Assembly: GCF_017303215.1 (NCBI RefSeq)
Contig: NZ_JAEMWU010000001.1
Location: 1,302,001-1,366,000 of the forward strand
Length of the DNA: 64,000 nt
Reading direction: 5' to 3'
From: Microbacterium esteraromaticum
Lineage (GTDB): Bacteria > Actinomycetota > Actinomycetes > Actinomycetales > Microbacteriaceae
Each line of letters starts with the position of its first letter. Positions within the stretch are counted from its first letter, which is position 1. The translations under genes were made by a program, and so were the position numbers. Positions 25,551-33,272 of the stretch are shown one piece after another. The notes under the pieces were generated by a model, which did no database searches, was not told the origin of the DNA, and saw nothing but the letters and a program-made list of their open reading frames with translations.

Positions 25551-26677
25551 CGGGATCCTCCCGTCGGTGACACGGCATCGGATGCTGCCCCGCGGGCGAT
25601 CTCGTCGCGCAGCATCTGCCACTGCTCGTCGAGCTGCGGGGTGCGATCGGTGGTGACGAAGCGGAACAGGTCTTCGGGGTCGAGGTCGGTGTCGGCGTTC
25701 AGCGCTGCGCGCAGATCGGCGGCGATCCGTTCGGCGTCAGCGGCGATCCGATCCTCGGTGGCCGTGTCGAGTGCGTCATGCGCGGTCAGGTAGGCGCGCA
25801 TGCGGGCGAGCGGGTCGCGCTCGATCCAGGCCTGCACCTCGGCACGCTCGCGGTAGCGGGTGTCGTCGTCGGCGTTGGTGTGCGCCTGCATGCGGTAGGT
25901 GTGCGCCTCGATCAGCGATGGTCCTTCGCCGGCGCGCGCACGATCGACGGCGTCGCCGAGCACCGAGAGCACAGCGGCGACATCGTTTCCGTCCACACGC
26001 TGGCCGGGCATGCCGTAGCCGACCGCCTTGTGGGCGAGTGAGGGGGCGGCGCTCTGACGGGACAGCGGCACCGAGATGGCGAACTCGTTGTTCTGCACGA
26101 AGAAGACCACGGGTACGCCGAACACGGCGGCGAAGTTGAGCGCCTCGTGAAAGTCTCCCTCACTGGTGGCGCCGTCACCGCACAAGGCCAGCACCACGGT
26201 GTCCTCGCCGCGGTACTTGGCCGCTTGCGCGAAGCCCACGGCATGCAGCAGTTGCGTGGCAAGGGGGGTGGCCTGCGGGGCGACGCGGTGTTCGGTGGGG
26301 TCGTAGCCCGAGTGCCAGTCGCCGGCGAGCAGCACCATGGCATCCGCCGGGCTCACCCCGCGGCCGATCACGGCGACCGAGTCACGGTACGTCGGGAACA
26401 GCCAGTCGCGTTCGCCGAGTACGAGCGAGGCGGCGACCTGGCACGCCTCCTGCCCGTGCGATGAGGGGTACACCGCCAGGCGACCCTGGCGCACGAGCGC
26501 GCTGGCCTGATCGTTGATGCGCCGGCCCTCGACGAGCGCACGGTAGGCATCACGCAGATGCTCGAGGTCGGGCATCTGGTAGTGCTGGTCGGCCTCGGCG
26601 GTGCCGTCCGGGGCGATCAGACGCACCGGCTCGTCACGGGGCAGCAGGGTCTCGGGGGTGAGCACGCGGTCGCTCAT
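25547..26677 (-). CDS. 2-oxoacid dehydrogenase E1 alpha subunit
   Basis: Alpha subunit of 376 residues. The ThDP motif is ALCGDGATSEGDFHEALNFAAVFGVPVVFFVQNNEFAISVPL, and the phosphorylation-loop region is HTYRMQAHTNADDDTRYR. With E1 beta it decarboxylates a 2-oxoacid and reduces the E2 lipoyl group. It is the first gene of the minus-strand bkd-paaJFHZI run, with GAAGGAGG ahead of ATG 26677. The regulator at 26827 is divergent. In related bacteria such complexes make branched-chain acyl-CoA primers for iso/anteiso fatty acids as well as degrading amino acids. Confidence 0.92.
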   Translation of the reverse strand: MSDRVLTPETLLPRDEPVRLIAPDGTAEADQHYQMPDLEHLRDAYRALVEGRRINDQASALVRQGRLAVYPSSHGQEACQVAASLVLGERDWLFPTYRDSVAVIGRGVSPADAMVLLAGDWHSGYDPTEHRVAPQATPLATQLLHAVGFAQAAKYRGEDTVVLALCGDGATSEGDFHEALNFAAVFGVPVVFFVQNNEFAISVPLSRQSAAPSLAHKAVGYGMPGQRVDGNDVAAVLSVLGDAVDRARAGEGPSLIEAHTYRMQAHTNADDDTRYRERAEVQAWIERDPLARMRAYLTAHDALDTATEDRIAADAERIAADLRAALNADTDLDPEDLFRFVTTDRTPQLDEQWQMLRDEIARGAASDAVSPTGGSR

Positions 26678-26826
26678 GTTCGCCTCCTTCGCCGAACGGG
26701 TGATCTCAGCATCCTCTCTCCGTGCCAGTCGTCCAACCGTTTCGCCTGATTCCTGAACGTCTGGTCAGGTATTGCGTGTACTGCGTGCAGAGTGTCAGGA
26801 TTCTGTGACAGATCGAAGGAGCTCTG
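26678..26826. promoter_or_regulatory. Divergent promoter region, E1-alpha / Lrp-type regulator
   Basis: This 149-base spacer must hold both promoters. A short dyad CCTGA (26752-26756) / TCAGG (26765-26769) and a looser GTCA...TGAC pair at about 26795-26810 are candidate sites for the Lrp-type protein. Lrp sites are degenerate, so this is only suggestive. No PaaR-like palindrome was found here. Confidence 0.35.
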
Positions 26827-27264
26827 ATGGCCGAGATGGATGCGACGGATCACGCGATCCTCGCCGAACTGCGCCGCGACGCGCGCGCCTCGATGACGGC
26901 GATCGCCGAGGCCGTGCACATCTCGCGTGCCGGGGCTCACGCCCGCATCAAACGACTCACCGACCTCGGGGTGATCACGGGGTACACGGTGCGTACCGAC
27001 CCGGTGCAGCTCGGCCATCATGCGTCGGCCTACGTGATGCTCGCGATCGAGCAGGCGACGTGGCAGGACGTGCAGGCCCGGCTGCGCGCGATCCCCGAGG
27101 TCGAGCACATGGCGCTGGTCGGCGGCGATTTCGACGTGATTCTGCTCGTGCGGGCCAGCGATGCCCGCGATCTGCGCCGCATCGTGCTGGAGGACATCCA
27201 GGCGATCCCGTCGATCCGCTCGACCCGCACCACTCTGATCTTCGAGGACTACACCCGCGACTGA
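26827..27264 (+). CDS. Lrp/AsnC-family regulator (BkdR-like)
   Basis: Regulator of 145 residues. The N-terminal winged HTH is MDATDHAILAELRRDARASMTAIAEAVHISRAGAHARIKRLTDLGVI. The C-terminal RAM (ligand) domain contains VEHMALVGGDFDVILLVRASDARDLRRIVL. AAGGAG lies 5 bases before ATG 26827. It is divergent from the E1-alpha gene, the classic position of a BkdR-type regulator that senses branched-chain or aromatic amino acids or oxoacids. Effector assignment is inference. Confidence 0.9.
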   Translation: MAEMDATDHAILAELRRDARASMTAIAEAVHISRAGAHARIKRLTDLGVITGYTVRTDPVQLGHHASAYVMLAIEQATWQDVQARLRAIPEVEHMALVGGDFDVILLVRASDARDLRRIVLEDIQAIPSIRSTRTTLIFEDYTRD

Positions 27265-27276
27265 GCGTCACTCGCA

Positions 27277-27282
27277 TAGCCT
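27277..27282 (+). promoter_or_regulatory. -10 hexamer TAGCCT, leaderless promoter
   Basis: TAGCCT, 6 bases (GGGGGC), then GTG 27289. It fits the window-wide leaderless pattern. Confidence 0.5.
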
Positions 27283-27288
27283 GGGGGC

Positions 27289-28368
27289 GTGAAACGGGAG
27301 CCTCAGATCGACGACCTACTCGCCGGCCCACGCGGGCGACGCCTTCTTCTGGAGTACGCGATGGCCGTCGAGGAGCAGAAGGCGCAATGGCAGCTCTCGC
27401 GTGCTGTACGCGTCGCTACCCGCGCGTTCGAGTCGGCGGGGACCATGATCTGGATCGGCGACGGGCCGCCAGCAGAACCCGAAACGATGTCGCCCGCAGA
27501 AGCGGCACACGTGCTCGCACAGGTGACGCTCGCCGAGCCGTCCCAGGCGCACGCGAGATCGGCACTGGCGCGCTCGATCGACATGGCGCGGTACTGGCAG
27601 GAGCCCGACGGGGAGGACCAACTGGCGGCGACCCCCGAGATGCGTGATGCGTTGCAGCGGGTCGCCGTGCACCTGGCGCCGGCGTTTTCGTCGTGGTGGT
27701 GGCCGATGTTGCGAGAAGCACAGTGGGCTGTGCAGTGGGATGACGAAGGCATCGCCGCGCCTCGAGCGATCTCTGCCGAGGAGTTGCGCCAGCATCGCGC
27801 CCGAATGATCGAAGGCGAGCAGCAGGCGCAACGCGACGGGCCGGTCGACCCCGCAGCGAACATGAGCGGTGACTGGTGGTCGATGCCGGCGTGGCTTGCC
27901 CCGTCGACAGCAGGCGAGACCTTCGACGGTAGCCCTGCCGCCCTGTGGTTCGTCGAGGACGGCTTGGGCTGGGAACGCGGCTTCGCGCACCGCGCGACGA
28001 TCGCACCCGATGCTCGCGTGTTCGAGATCGACGGGCCGCAGGCGTGGGCAGACCTCTGCCGCCGATTCCCGCTGGTGGTCACGGCATCCCGCCGGCACGA
28101 CTGGTATCGCACGACCGGGCGTGTGGGGGAGTGGGTGATCCCGGACTGGGCGTCCGTCGCCCAGCACTACGATGCCGTGCATCTGCAGACCGGAGCCTAT
28201 CTCGCGGTCGCTGGCACAGCCATCGAGGTGGGTGATGGCCGTGCGTCGGTCATCGCAGGCTGGAATCCCGACGAGACCTACTGGCTGACCTCGGCGGTGC
28301 AGTTTGACGAGCCGCCGCAGACCTGGGTCTCACCCGACGGACAGAACGAGGAGTGGGGGCTCGAGTAA
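27289..28368 (+). CDS. Hypothetical protein, 359 residues
   Basis: I do not recognise this protein. It is soluble, rich in Trp (about 15) and acidic, with no signal peptide or membrane helix. The N-terminal half (1-200) looks helical, with an RWWRxx-free charged pattern. The C-terminal half is more structured: DGSPAALWFVEDGLGWERGF, VFEIDGPQAWADLCRRFPLVV, GEWVIPDWASVAQHYDAVHL and a terminal AGWNPDETYWLTSA. The last segment, with its conserved-looking Trp and Tyr residues, suggests a catalytic or binding domain. The start GTG 27289 follows TAGCCT by 6 bases. It stands alone between the Lrp gene and a convergent HAD gene. Confidence 0.7.
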   Translation: MKREPQIDDLLAGPRGRRLLLEYAMAVEEQKAQWQLSRAVRVATRAFESAGTMIWIGDGPPAEPETMSPAEAAHVLAQVTLAEPSQAHARSALARSIDMARYWQEPDGEDQLAATPEMRDALQRVAVHLAPAFSSWWWPMLREAQWAVQWDDEGIAAPRAISAEELRQHRARMIEGEQQAQRDGPVDPAANMSGDWWSMPAWLAPSTAGETFDGSPAALWFVEDGLGWERGFAHRATIAPDARVFEIDGPQAWADLCRRFPLVVTASRRHDWYRTTGRVGEWVIPDWASVAQHYDAVHLQTGAYLAVAGTAIEVGDGRASVIAGWNPDETYWLTSAVQFDEPPQTWVSPDGQNEEWGLE

Positions 28369-28398
28369 GCGCTGCGTGTGAGTGGAAGCGATTGAGCG

Positions 28399-29049
28399 TC
28401 ACTCGACGAACAGGGCGATTCCCTCAGCGGTCTCGGTGATCGTGACGTGCGTCAGGTCGGGCACGGCCAGCGTCGGGCCGTGTGCGGCGGCGTGCTGCCC
28501 CACGCCGATCACGCGCATACCGGCGGCGAGTCCCGCCTCGACCCCGGCGGCCGAATCCTCGAAGACGATGCAGTCGGCCGGGTCGATGCCCAGGATCGAC
28601 GCGCCCTTCAAGAACCCCTCGGGGTGCGGCTTCGACGCCGACACGCTTTCAGCGGTGACCCGAACCTCGGGGACCGCCAGGCCGGCGGCATCCATCCGCG
28701 CCGTCATCAGCGCGACATCCGCGCTTGTCACGATGGCATGGGGCTGCCCGCGCAGCGCCTCCAGAAGAGCGGCCGCACCGGCGATCGCGACGACCCCGTC
28801 GACATCGCCGGTCTCACGTGCGAGCATCTCGTCGTTCTCTCGCAGGTTGATCGCATGGTCGCGCTCGGGCAGCATGATCGCCATGCTCTGATGTCCTTGC
28901 CGTCCGTGCACGACCTCCAGCACGTGCGCCGGGTCGAGCCCGTGCGGCTCGGCCCACTTCAGCCAGATCCGCTCCACCACCGCGGTCGAATCGACGAGGG
29001 TGCCGTCCATGTCGAGCAGAACGGCGCGGGCATGCAACGTCGTGGTCAT
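28399..29049 (-). CDS. HAD-superfamily sugar-phosphatase-like hydrolase
   Basis: Phosphatase of 216 residues of the beta-phosphoglucomutase/phosphatase-like HAD subfamily. Motif I is AVLLDMDGTLVDS with the nucleophilic Asp and the acid Asp two residues later. Motif II is AIVTSADVAL, and the Lys is in SASKPHPEGFLKGA. Motif III acidic residues are in CIVFEDSAAGVEAGLAAGM. A small helical cap sits between motifs I and II. Sugar-phosphate substrates are usual for such proteins. TAGCCT lies 6 bases before ATG 29049 on the minus strand. The amidase gene is 19 bases upstream on the same strand. Confidence 0.87.
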   Translation of the reverse strand: MTTTLHARAVLLDMDGTLVDSTAVVERIWLKWAEPHGLDPAHVLEVVHGRQGHQSMAIMLPERDHAINLRENDEMLARETGDVDGVVAIAGAAALLEALRGQPHAIVTSADVALMTARMDAAGLAVPEVRVTAESVSASKPHPEGFLKGASILGIDPADCIVFEDSAAGVEAGLAAGMRVIGVGQHAAAHGPTLAVPDLTHVTITETAEGIALFVE

Positions 29050-29055
29050 CGCACC

Positions 29056-29061
29056 AGGCTA
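29056..29061 (-). promoter_or_regulatory. -10 hexamer TAGCCT, leaderless promoter of HAD gene
   Basis: On the minus strand TAGCCT (29061-29056) is followed by 6 bases and ATG 29049. Confidence 0.5.
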
Positions 29062-29068
29062 GTCGTGC

Positions 29069-30475
29069 TCAGAGACTCCAGAGCGCCGGATGCGGCAATG
29101 CACCCATCTGCCGCTCGAGTCCTGCCGCCAGAGCGACGAGCTGAGCTTCGCCGCCGGGGCGACCGATCAACTGCACGCTCACCGGATGGCCTGAAGCGTC
29201 GACGGTCACCGGCAGCACGAGGGCGGGTAGGCCCGCGACGTTCACGAAGCTTGAGTACGGCGCGTACTGCACCTGCTGAGAGAAGCCGCGCGCGGCATCC
29301 GCCCGGTCGAACCAGCCGACGGGCTGCGGCGGCAGCGCGAGCGCGGGAGTGAGCACGGCGTCGAACGGCGCGAAGGCGGTGATCGTGTCGCGTTCGAATG
29401 CGGATGCTGCCGTGAGCGCCTCCAGCACCTGAGCGCCGCTGAGTGCGCGCCCCTCGCGCACCAGCCACGCCGTGATCGGCTCGACCAACTCCAACTCGGC
29501 ATCGGTCAGCGTCATGCGCGCCGCGCTCATCCGCCAGATCGTCGTGAACATCTCGGCGTACCCGCGGGGTCGCCAATCGAACGGGTCGACTCCGTGCCCG
29601 CCATCCGACAGCAGTGCCGCCGCGACGTCGACGGCACGCGCCGCGTCGGGATCGAGTCGGATGTCTTCGTCGTCATCCCACGGCGAGACCGTGGTGACGC
29701 CGATGCGCGCGAAGGTCGTCGGATGCTGCGCCGCTTCGCCGAACGGCCCGGACCCTGGAGCGCGCGTGGCGTACCCGTACGGCCTCCCCGAGACCTGCAC
29801 GTCGAGCAGCAGCGCGGCGTCGGCCACCGTGCGCGCGATCGGGCCGGCGACCGCGAGCCCGCCGGGGCTGTCCAGCCCCGAGGCGAACGGCACTCGGCCC
29901 CGCGACGGCTTGATGCCGACGACGCCGACCGTCGCGGCAGGAATGCGGATGGATCCGCCGCCGTCGGATGCCGGCGCAAGCGGCAGCAGACCGGCCGCAA
30001 CGGCCGCGGCAGCGCCTCCGCTGGAGCCGCCTGCACCGTTGTCGAGGTTCCAGGGGTCGCGCGCGGGCGGTCCGATCTGCGTTTCGGTGTACCCGGTCAG
30101 ACCGAACTCGGGAGTACTCGTCTTGCCCAGGCTGATACCGCCTGCCTCATCGAGCACGGCGGCCTGATCGGCAGTCTCGTCCGGAACGAGATCCTGATGC
30201 AGACGCGACCCGAACCGCGTCGGCACACCGGCCCGCGGCACGAGGTCCTTGTCAGCGAACGGCAACCCCCACAGAGCGCCGACCGGCTCGGCCCGCGTCA
30301 CACTCTCCGCGCGCTCGCGTGCAGCATCCGCCGTCACCTCGACGAACGCGCCAACACGGTCATCCAGGCGCGCGATCCGCGCCAGATAGTGCGTCACCAC
30401 CTCGAGGGGCGAGAGTTCACCGCGACGTAGCGCCGCCACCTGGTCGATCGCGGTCAGGTCGTGCAGTTCGGCCAT
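29069..30475 (-). CDS. Amidase signature family hydrolase
   Basis: Ser-Ser-Lys amidase of 468 residues. The catalytic Lys is in LPFADKDLVPRAGV. The signature region DNGAGGSSGGAAAAVAAGLLPLAPASDGGGSIRIPA supplies the cis-Ser and nucleophilic Ser. The rest matches the family (GIKPSRGRVPFASG, VAGPIARTVADAALLLDV). There are no GatB/GatC genes nearby, so this is a stand-alone amidase rather than GatA. Substrate is unknown. TAGGCT is 6 bases upstream of ATG 30475, indicating a leaderless transcript. Confidence 0.88.
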   Translation of the reverse strand: MAELHDLTAIDQVAALRRGELSPLEVVTHYLARIARLDDRVGAFVEVTADAARERAESVTRAEPVGALWGLPFADKDLVPRAGVPTRFGSRLHQDLVPDETADQAAVLDEAGGISLGKTSTPEFGLTGYTETQIGPPARDPWNLDNGAGGSSGGAAAAVAAGLLPLAPASDGGGSIRIPAATVGVVGIKPSRGRVPFASGLDSPGGLAVAGPIARTVADAALLLDVQVSGRPYGYATRAPGSGPFGEAAQHPTTFARIGVTTVSPWDDDEDIRLDPDAARAVDVAAALLSDGGHGVDPFDWRPRGYAEMFTTIWRMSAARMTLTDAELELVEPITAWLVREGRALSGAQVLEALTAASAFERDTITAFAPFDAVLTPALALPPQPVGWFDRADAARGFSQQVQYAPYSSFVNVAGLPALVLPVTVDASGHPVSVQLIGRPGGEAQLVALAAGLERQMGALPHPALWSL

Positions 30476-30481
30476 GAGCCG

Positions 30482-30487
30482 AGCCTA
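30482..30487 (-). promoter_or_regulatory. -10 hexamer TAGGCT, leaderless promoter of amidase gene
   Basis: Minus-strand TAGGCT (30487-30482), 6-base spacer, ATG 30475. Confidence 0.5.
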
Positions 30488-30737
30488 GGCGCCGCCCGCG
30501 ACATCGGGCGCGATGCGACCCGCACCCGTCCTCAGCAACCGGCGCAGAATCACGCGAATCCTGCGCGCCAGCGGGCATCCGAATCGCGAAACTTAACGGG
30601 ATCGTCGCAACCGTCGTTCTTGCGCACCGGATCCGCACGACCTTTCAGGGGTGGGCTCGTACGCTGGAAGCGGGCAGATCCGCCCGTTCCCGCCGCGCCG
30701 CGCCCATCCGGCGCCCAGCACCACCGCAAGGACGCAC

Positions 30738-32186
30738 ATGTACGACATCGCGACGCATCGCGACGAATGGCAGGCAGACGAAGAACTCGCTGAGCGGATG
30801 ATCCCGCTCATCGGCAAGCTCAACCGCACCCGTGACGTCGTCACGTCGCTGCACGGTCATCGTCTGCTCGGGCTCTCGACCACCGGCATCCTCGAAGTGC
30901 ACGAGCGCGTCGCCGCGCTCGGCCACGGACGCCTCGAGCTCGACGACACCCTCGCCGTCCTCGAGGCCCTGTGCGAGATCAAGCCCGGTGCGTCGTCCAT
31001 CGACGTGGCCCGTCTGATCGCCGAGCACGCCGGCAGCGACCGCGACCTGGTCGACTATCTGCGCGAGGCGCTCGCCCCGGCGCTCGGGGCCGAACCGGCC
31101 GAGCCCGTTGACGTCGTCCTGTACGGATTCGGACGTATCGGCCGACTGCTCGCGCGCATCCTCATCGCGCACACCGGGGGCGGAAGCGGACTGCGCCTGC
31201 GCGCCGTCGTCGTGCGTCGCGGGGCCGAGAACGACCTCGTCAAGCGTGCGTCGCTGCTGCTGCGCGACTCGGTGCACGGACGGTTCGAGGGCTCTGTCGA
31301 CGTCGATGAGGAGAAGTCCCAGATCATCGCCAACGGCAACCGCATCCAGGTCATCTACTCCGACGACCCGTCCACGGTCGACTACACCGCCTACGGCATC
31401 CGCGACGCGATCATCGTCGACAACACCGGACGCTGGCGCGATGAAGAGGGCTTGAGCCGCCACCTGCAGGCCAAGGGTGCTGCCCGCGTGCTGCTGACGG
31501 CCCCCGGCAAGGGCGAGCTGAAGAACATCGTGCACGGCATCAACGACTCGACCATCACCGACGATGACCGCATCGTCTCGGCCGCCTCGTGCACCACGAA
31601 CGCGATCACCCCGGTGCTCAAGGCGATGGACGAGGCATACGGGATCGTGCGCGGACACGTCGAGACCGTGCACTCGTTCACCAATGACCAGAACCTGATC
31701 GACAACTTCCACAAGGGCGACCGCCGCGGCCGCTCGGCGGTGCTGAACATGGTCATCACCGAGACCGGAGCGGCCAAGGCCGTGGCCCGCGCACTGCCCG
31801 AACTGGCCGGCAAGCTCACCGGTTCGGCCATCCGCGTTCCCACGCCCGACGTCTCGCTCGCCGTGCTGCACCTCACTCTGGAGAACCCGGCCACCAAGGA
31901 CCAGCTCAACGACTACCTGCGCCGCGCGTCGCTGCACTCCAAGCTGCGTCAGCAGATCGACTACGTCGAGAGCCCCGAGGTCGTCTCGACGGACTTCGTC
32001 GGTTCGCACCGTGCCGGCATCGTCGACGGTCTGGCAACCATCGCCAACGATCGCGATGTGGTGCTGTACGTCTGGTACGACAACGAGTACGGCTACTCGT
32101 GCCAGGTGGTGCGCGTGCTCGAAGTGATGGCCGGTGCGCACCCGGTGGTGCTTCCGCCGCGCCGCGAGGTGACGCTCAACGCCTGA
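30738..32186 (+). CDS. Glyceraldehyde-3-phosphate dehydrogenase, long form (GapB-like)
   Basis: Dehydrogenase of 482 residues with a 125-residue N-terminal extension ahead of the Rossmann motif YGFGRIGR (about 127-135). The catalytic Cys285 lies in SAASCTTNAITP, and VWYDNEYGYS closes the fold. The size and extension match the roughly 480-residue actinobacterial GapB/GapX, which in C. glutamicum works in gluconeogenesis, whereas the glycolytic enzyme is about 335 residues. The nearby RamB-type regulator and pckG support a gluconeogenic role. Weak Shine-Dalgarno AAGGA precedes ATG 30738. A TACGCT hexamer at about 30660 could give a leader of about 65 bases. Confidence 0.87.
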   Translation: MYDIATHRDEWQADEELAERMIPLIGKLNRTRDVVTSLHGHRLLGLSTTGILEVHERVAALGHGRLELDDTLAVLEALCEIKPGASSIDVARLIAEHAGSDRDLVDYLREALAPALGAEPAEPVDVVLYGFGRIGRLLARILIAHTGGGSGLRLRAVVVRRGAENDLVKRASLLLRDSVHGRFEGSVDVDEEKSQIIANGNRIQVIYSDDPSTVDYTAYGIRDAIIVDNTGRWRDEEGLSRHLQAKGAARVLLTAPGKGELKNIVHGINDSTITDDDRIVSAASCTTNAITPVLKAMDEAYGIVRGHVETVHSFTNDQNLIDNFHKGDRRGRSAVLNMVITETGAAKAVARALPELAGKLTGSAIRVPTPDVSLAVLHLTLENPATKDQLNDYLRRASLHSKLRQQIDYVESPEVVSTDFVGSHRAGIVDGLATIANDRDVVLYVWYDNEYGYSCQVVRVLEVMAGAHPVVLPPRREVTLNA

Positions 32187-32255
32187 GCCTGTTCGGCCGG
32201 TGCGAGGCGGGCGCGCGTCGGGCGGTGCGTGTCGGCCGGTGCGGGTCGGTCTCGT

Positions 32256-32342
32256 GTCGGAAATCCCAGATCGGATGCCGTCGCACCGGCGTGTCCGGTG
32301 GTGACATGCCGTGCGGGGCGCGGAACGTCTGGGATTTCCGAC
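32256..32342. repeat. Nested inverted-repeat element after gap gene
   Basis: Perfect 15-bp terminal inverted repeats, GTCGGAAATCCCAGA (32256-32270) and TCTGGGATTTCCGAC (32328-32342), flank 57 bases. The inside holds a second dyad, CACCGG/CCGGTG around CGTGT. The whole 87-bp unit lies between gap and the thioesterase gene. It could act as a terminator, but its defined ends also resemble a small non-autonomous repeat. Confidence 0.7.
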
Positions 32343-32366
32343 GCCCGAGTGCGAGAGGATGACCCT

Positions 32367-33143
32367 GTGAGCTGCTACTTCCGTCGACTGTCTGCGACCG
32401 AGTTCGAGCCCACCGACCATGTCGGCGGAGCATGGAACCCCGACGAGCAGCACGTCGCTCCGGTGCTGGGGCTGCTGGCGCACATCATCGAGGCCGATCA
32501 CGCGGTGCGCCGCGCGGATACGCCGCTGGTGCTCGCGCGGGCCAACTACGACATCCTCGGTGTCATCCCGATGGCCGCGTTCGAGGTCAGCACCCGCGTG
32601 GTGCGGCCCGGCCGCACCATCGAACTCGTCGAGGCGACGCTCAGCCAGGGCGGGCGCGCGGCGCTGACACTGCGGGCGTGGATGCTGCAGACCGGCGACA
32701 CGGACGACCTCGCCGGCACGTCGCTGGCGTCCATGCCACCGCGCGTGGACCTCGCCGGCTGGAGGATGGACGCCGGCTGGCAGGGCGGGGCGATCCGTTC
32801 GGTGGAGTTCCGGCACCGCGATTTCGGGCCGGGGCGGGCTCAGAGCTGGCTTCGTCCGACGGTGCCGCTGCTGGCGGATGAAGCGGTGTCGGCGCGCGCG
32901 CGGATGCTCGGGGCGCTCGACTTCGCCAACGGTATCGCGATCCGCGTGTCACCCAACGACTTGCTCTATCCGAACGTCGACCTGACCGCGAGCCTGTTCC
33001 GCGAGCCACAGGGCGAGTGGATCGGTCTCGACACGTCGGTGTCGTTCGGCCCCGGCGGCATCGGACTGACAGAGTCGGTGCTCAGCGACGAGGCAGGGCC
33101 ACTGGGTACGTCGTCACAGACCCTGACGCTGCGCCGACGCTGA
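32367..33143 (+). CDS. Acyl-CoA thioesterase family protein (double hotdog)
   Basis: Protein of 258 residues resembling TesB-like/thioesterase-superfamily proteins: an N-terminal half with HVGGAWNPDEQHVAPVLGLLAHIIEA and LARANYDILGVIPMAAFEVSTRVVRPGRTIELVEATLSQGGRAALTLRAW, and a C-terminal half with SARARMLGALDFANGIAIRVSPNDLLYPNVDLTASLFREPQGEWIGLDTSVSFG. GTG 32367 is chosen because residues before it are the palindromic spacer, and GAGGAT lies 6 bases upstream. The acyl substrate is not known. Confidence 0.78.
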   Translation: MSCYFRRLSATEFEPTDHVGGAWNPDEQHVAPVLGLLAHIIEADHAVRRADTPLVLARANYDILGVIPMAAFEVSTRVVRPGRTIELVEATLSQGGRAALTLRAWMLQTGDTDDLAGTSLASMPPRVDLAGWRMDAGWQGGAIRSVEFRHRDFGPGRAQSWLRPTVPLLADEAVSARARMLGALDFANGIAIRVSPNDLLYPNVDLTASLFREPQGEWIGLDTSVSFGPGGIGLTESVLSDEAGPLGTSSQTLTLRRR

Positions 33144-33238
33144 CACGCGTCCACGAGAAGAGGCTCGTTACCCGAAGCAGGCTGAATCGGCGGGATTCAT
33201 CCTGTTCTCGTGAACGAGCCTGTTCTCAGTGACGCGTG
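33144..33238. terminator. Nested two-stage hairpin between convergent genes
   Basis: The outer 26-base arms (33144-33169, starting CACGCGTC; 33213-33238, ending GACGCGTG) pair at 22 positions. Inside, CAGGCTGAATC (33178-33188) pairs with GATTCATCCTG (33194-33204) with one mismatch. It fills the space between the thioesterase stop (33143) and the stop of the minus-strand regulator (33273), so a bidirectional terminator is the simplest reading. There is no T tract. Confidence 0.65.
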
Positions 33239-33272
33239 CCGGCAACCGCCCCGGACAGGTGCGCCACGTGTT

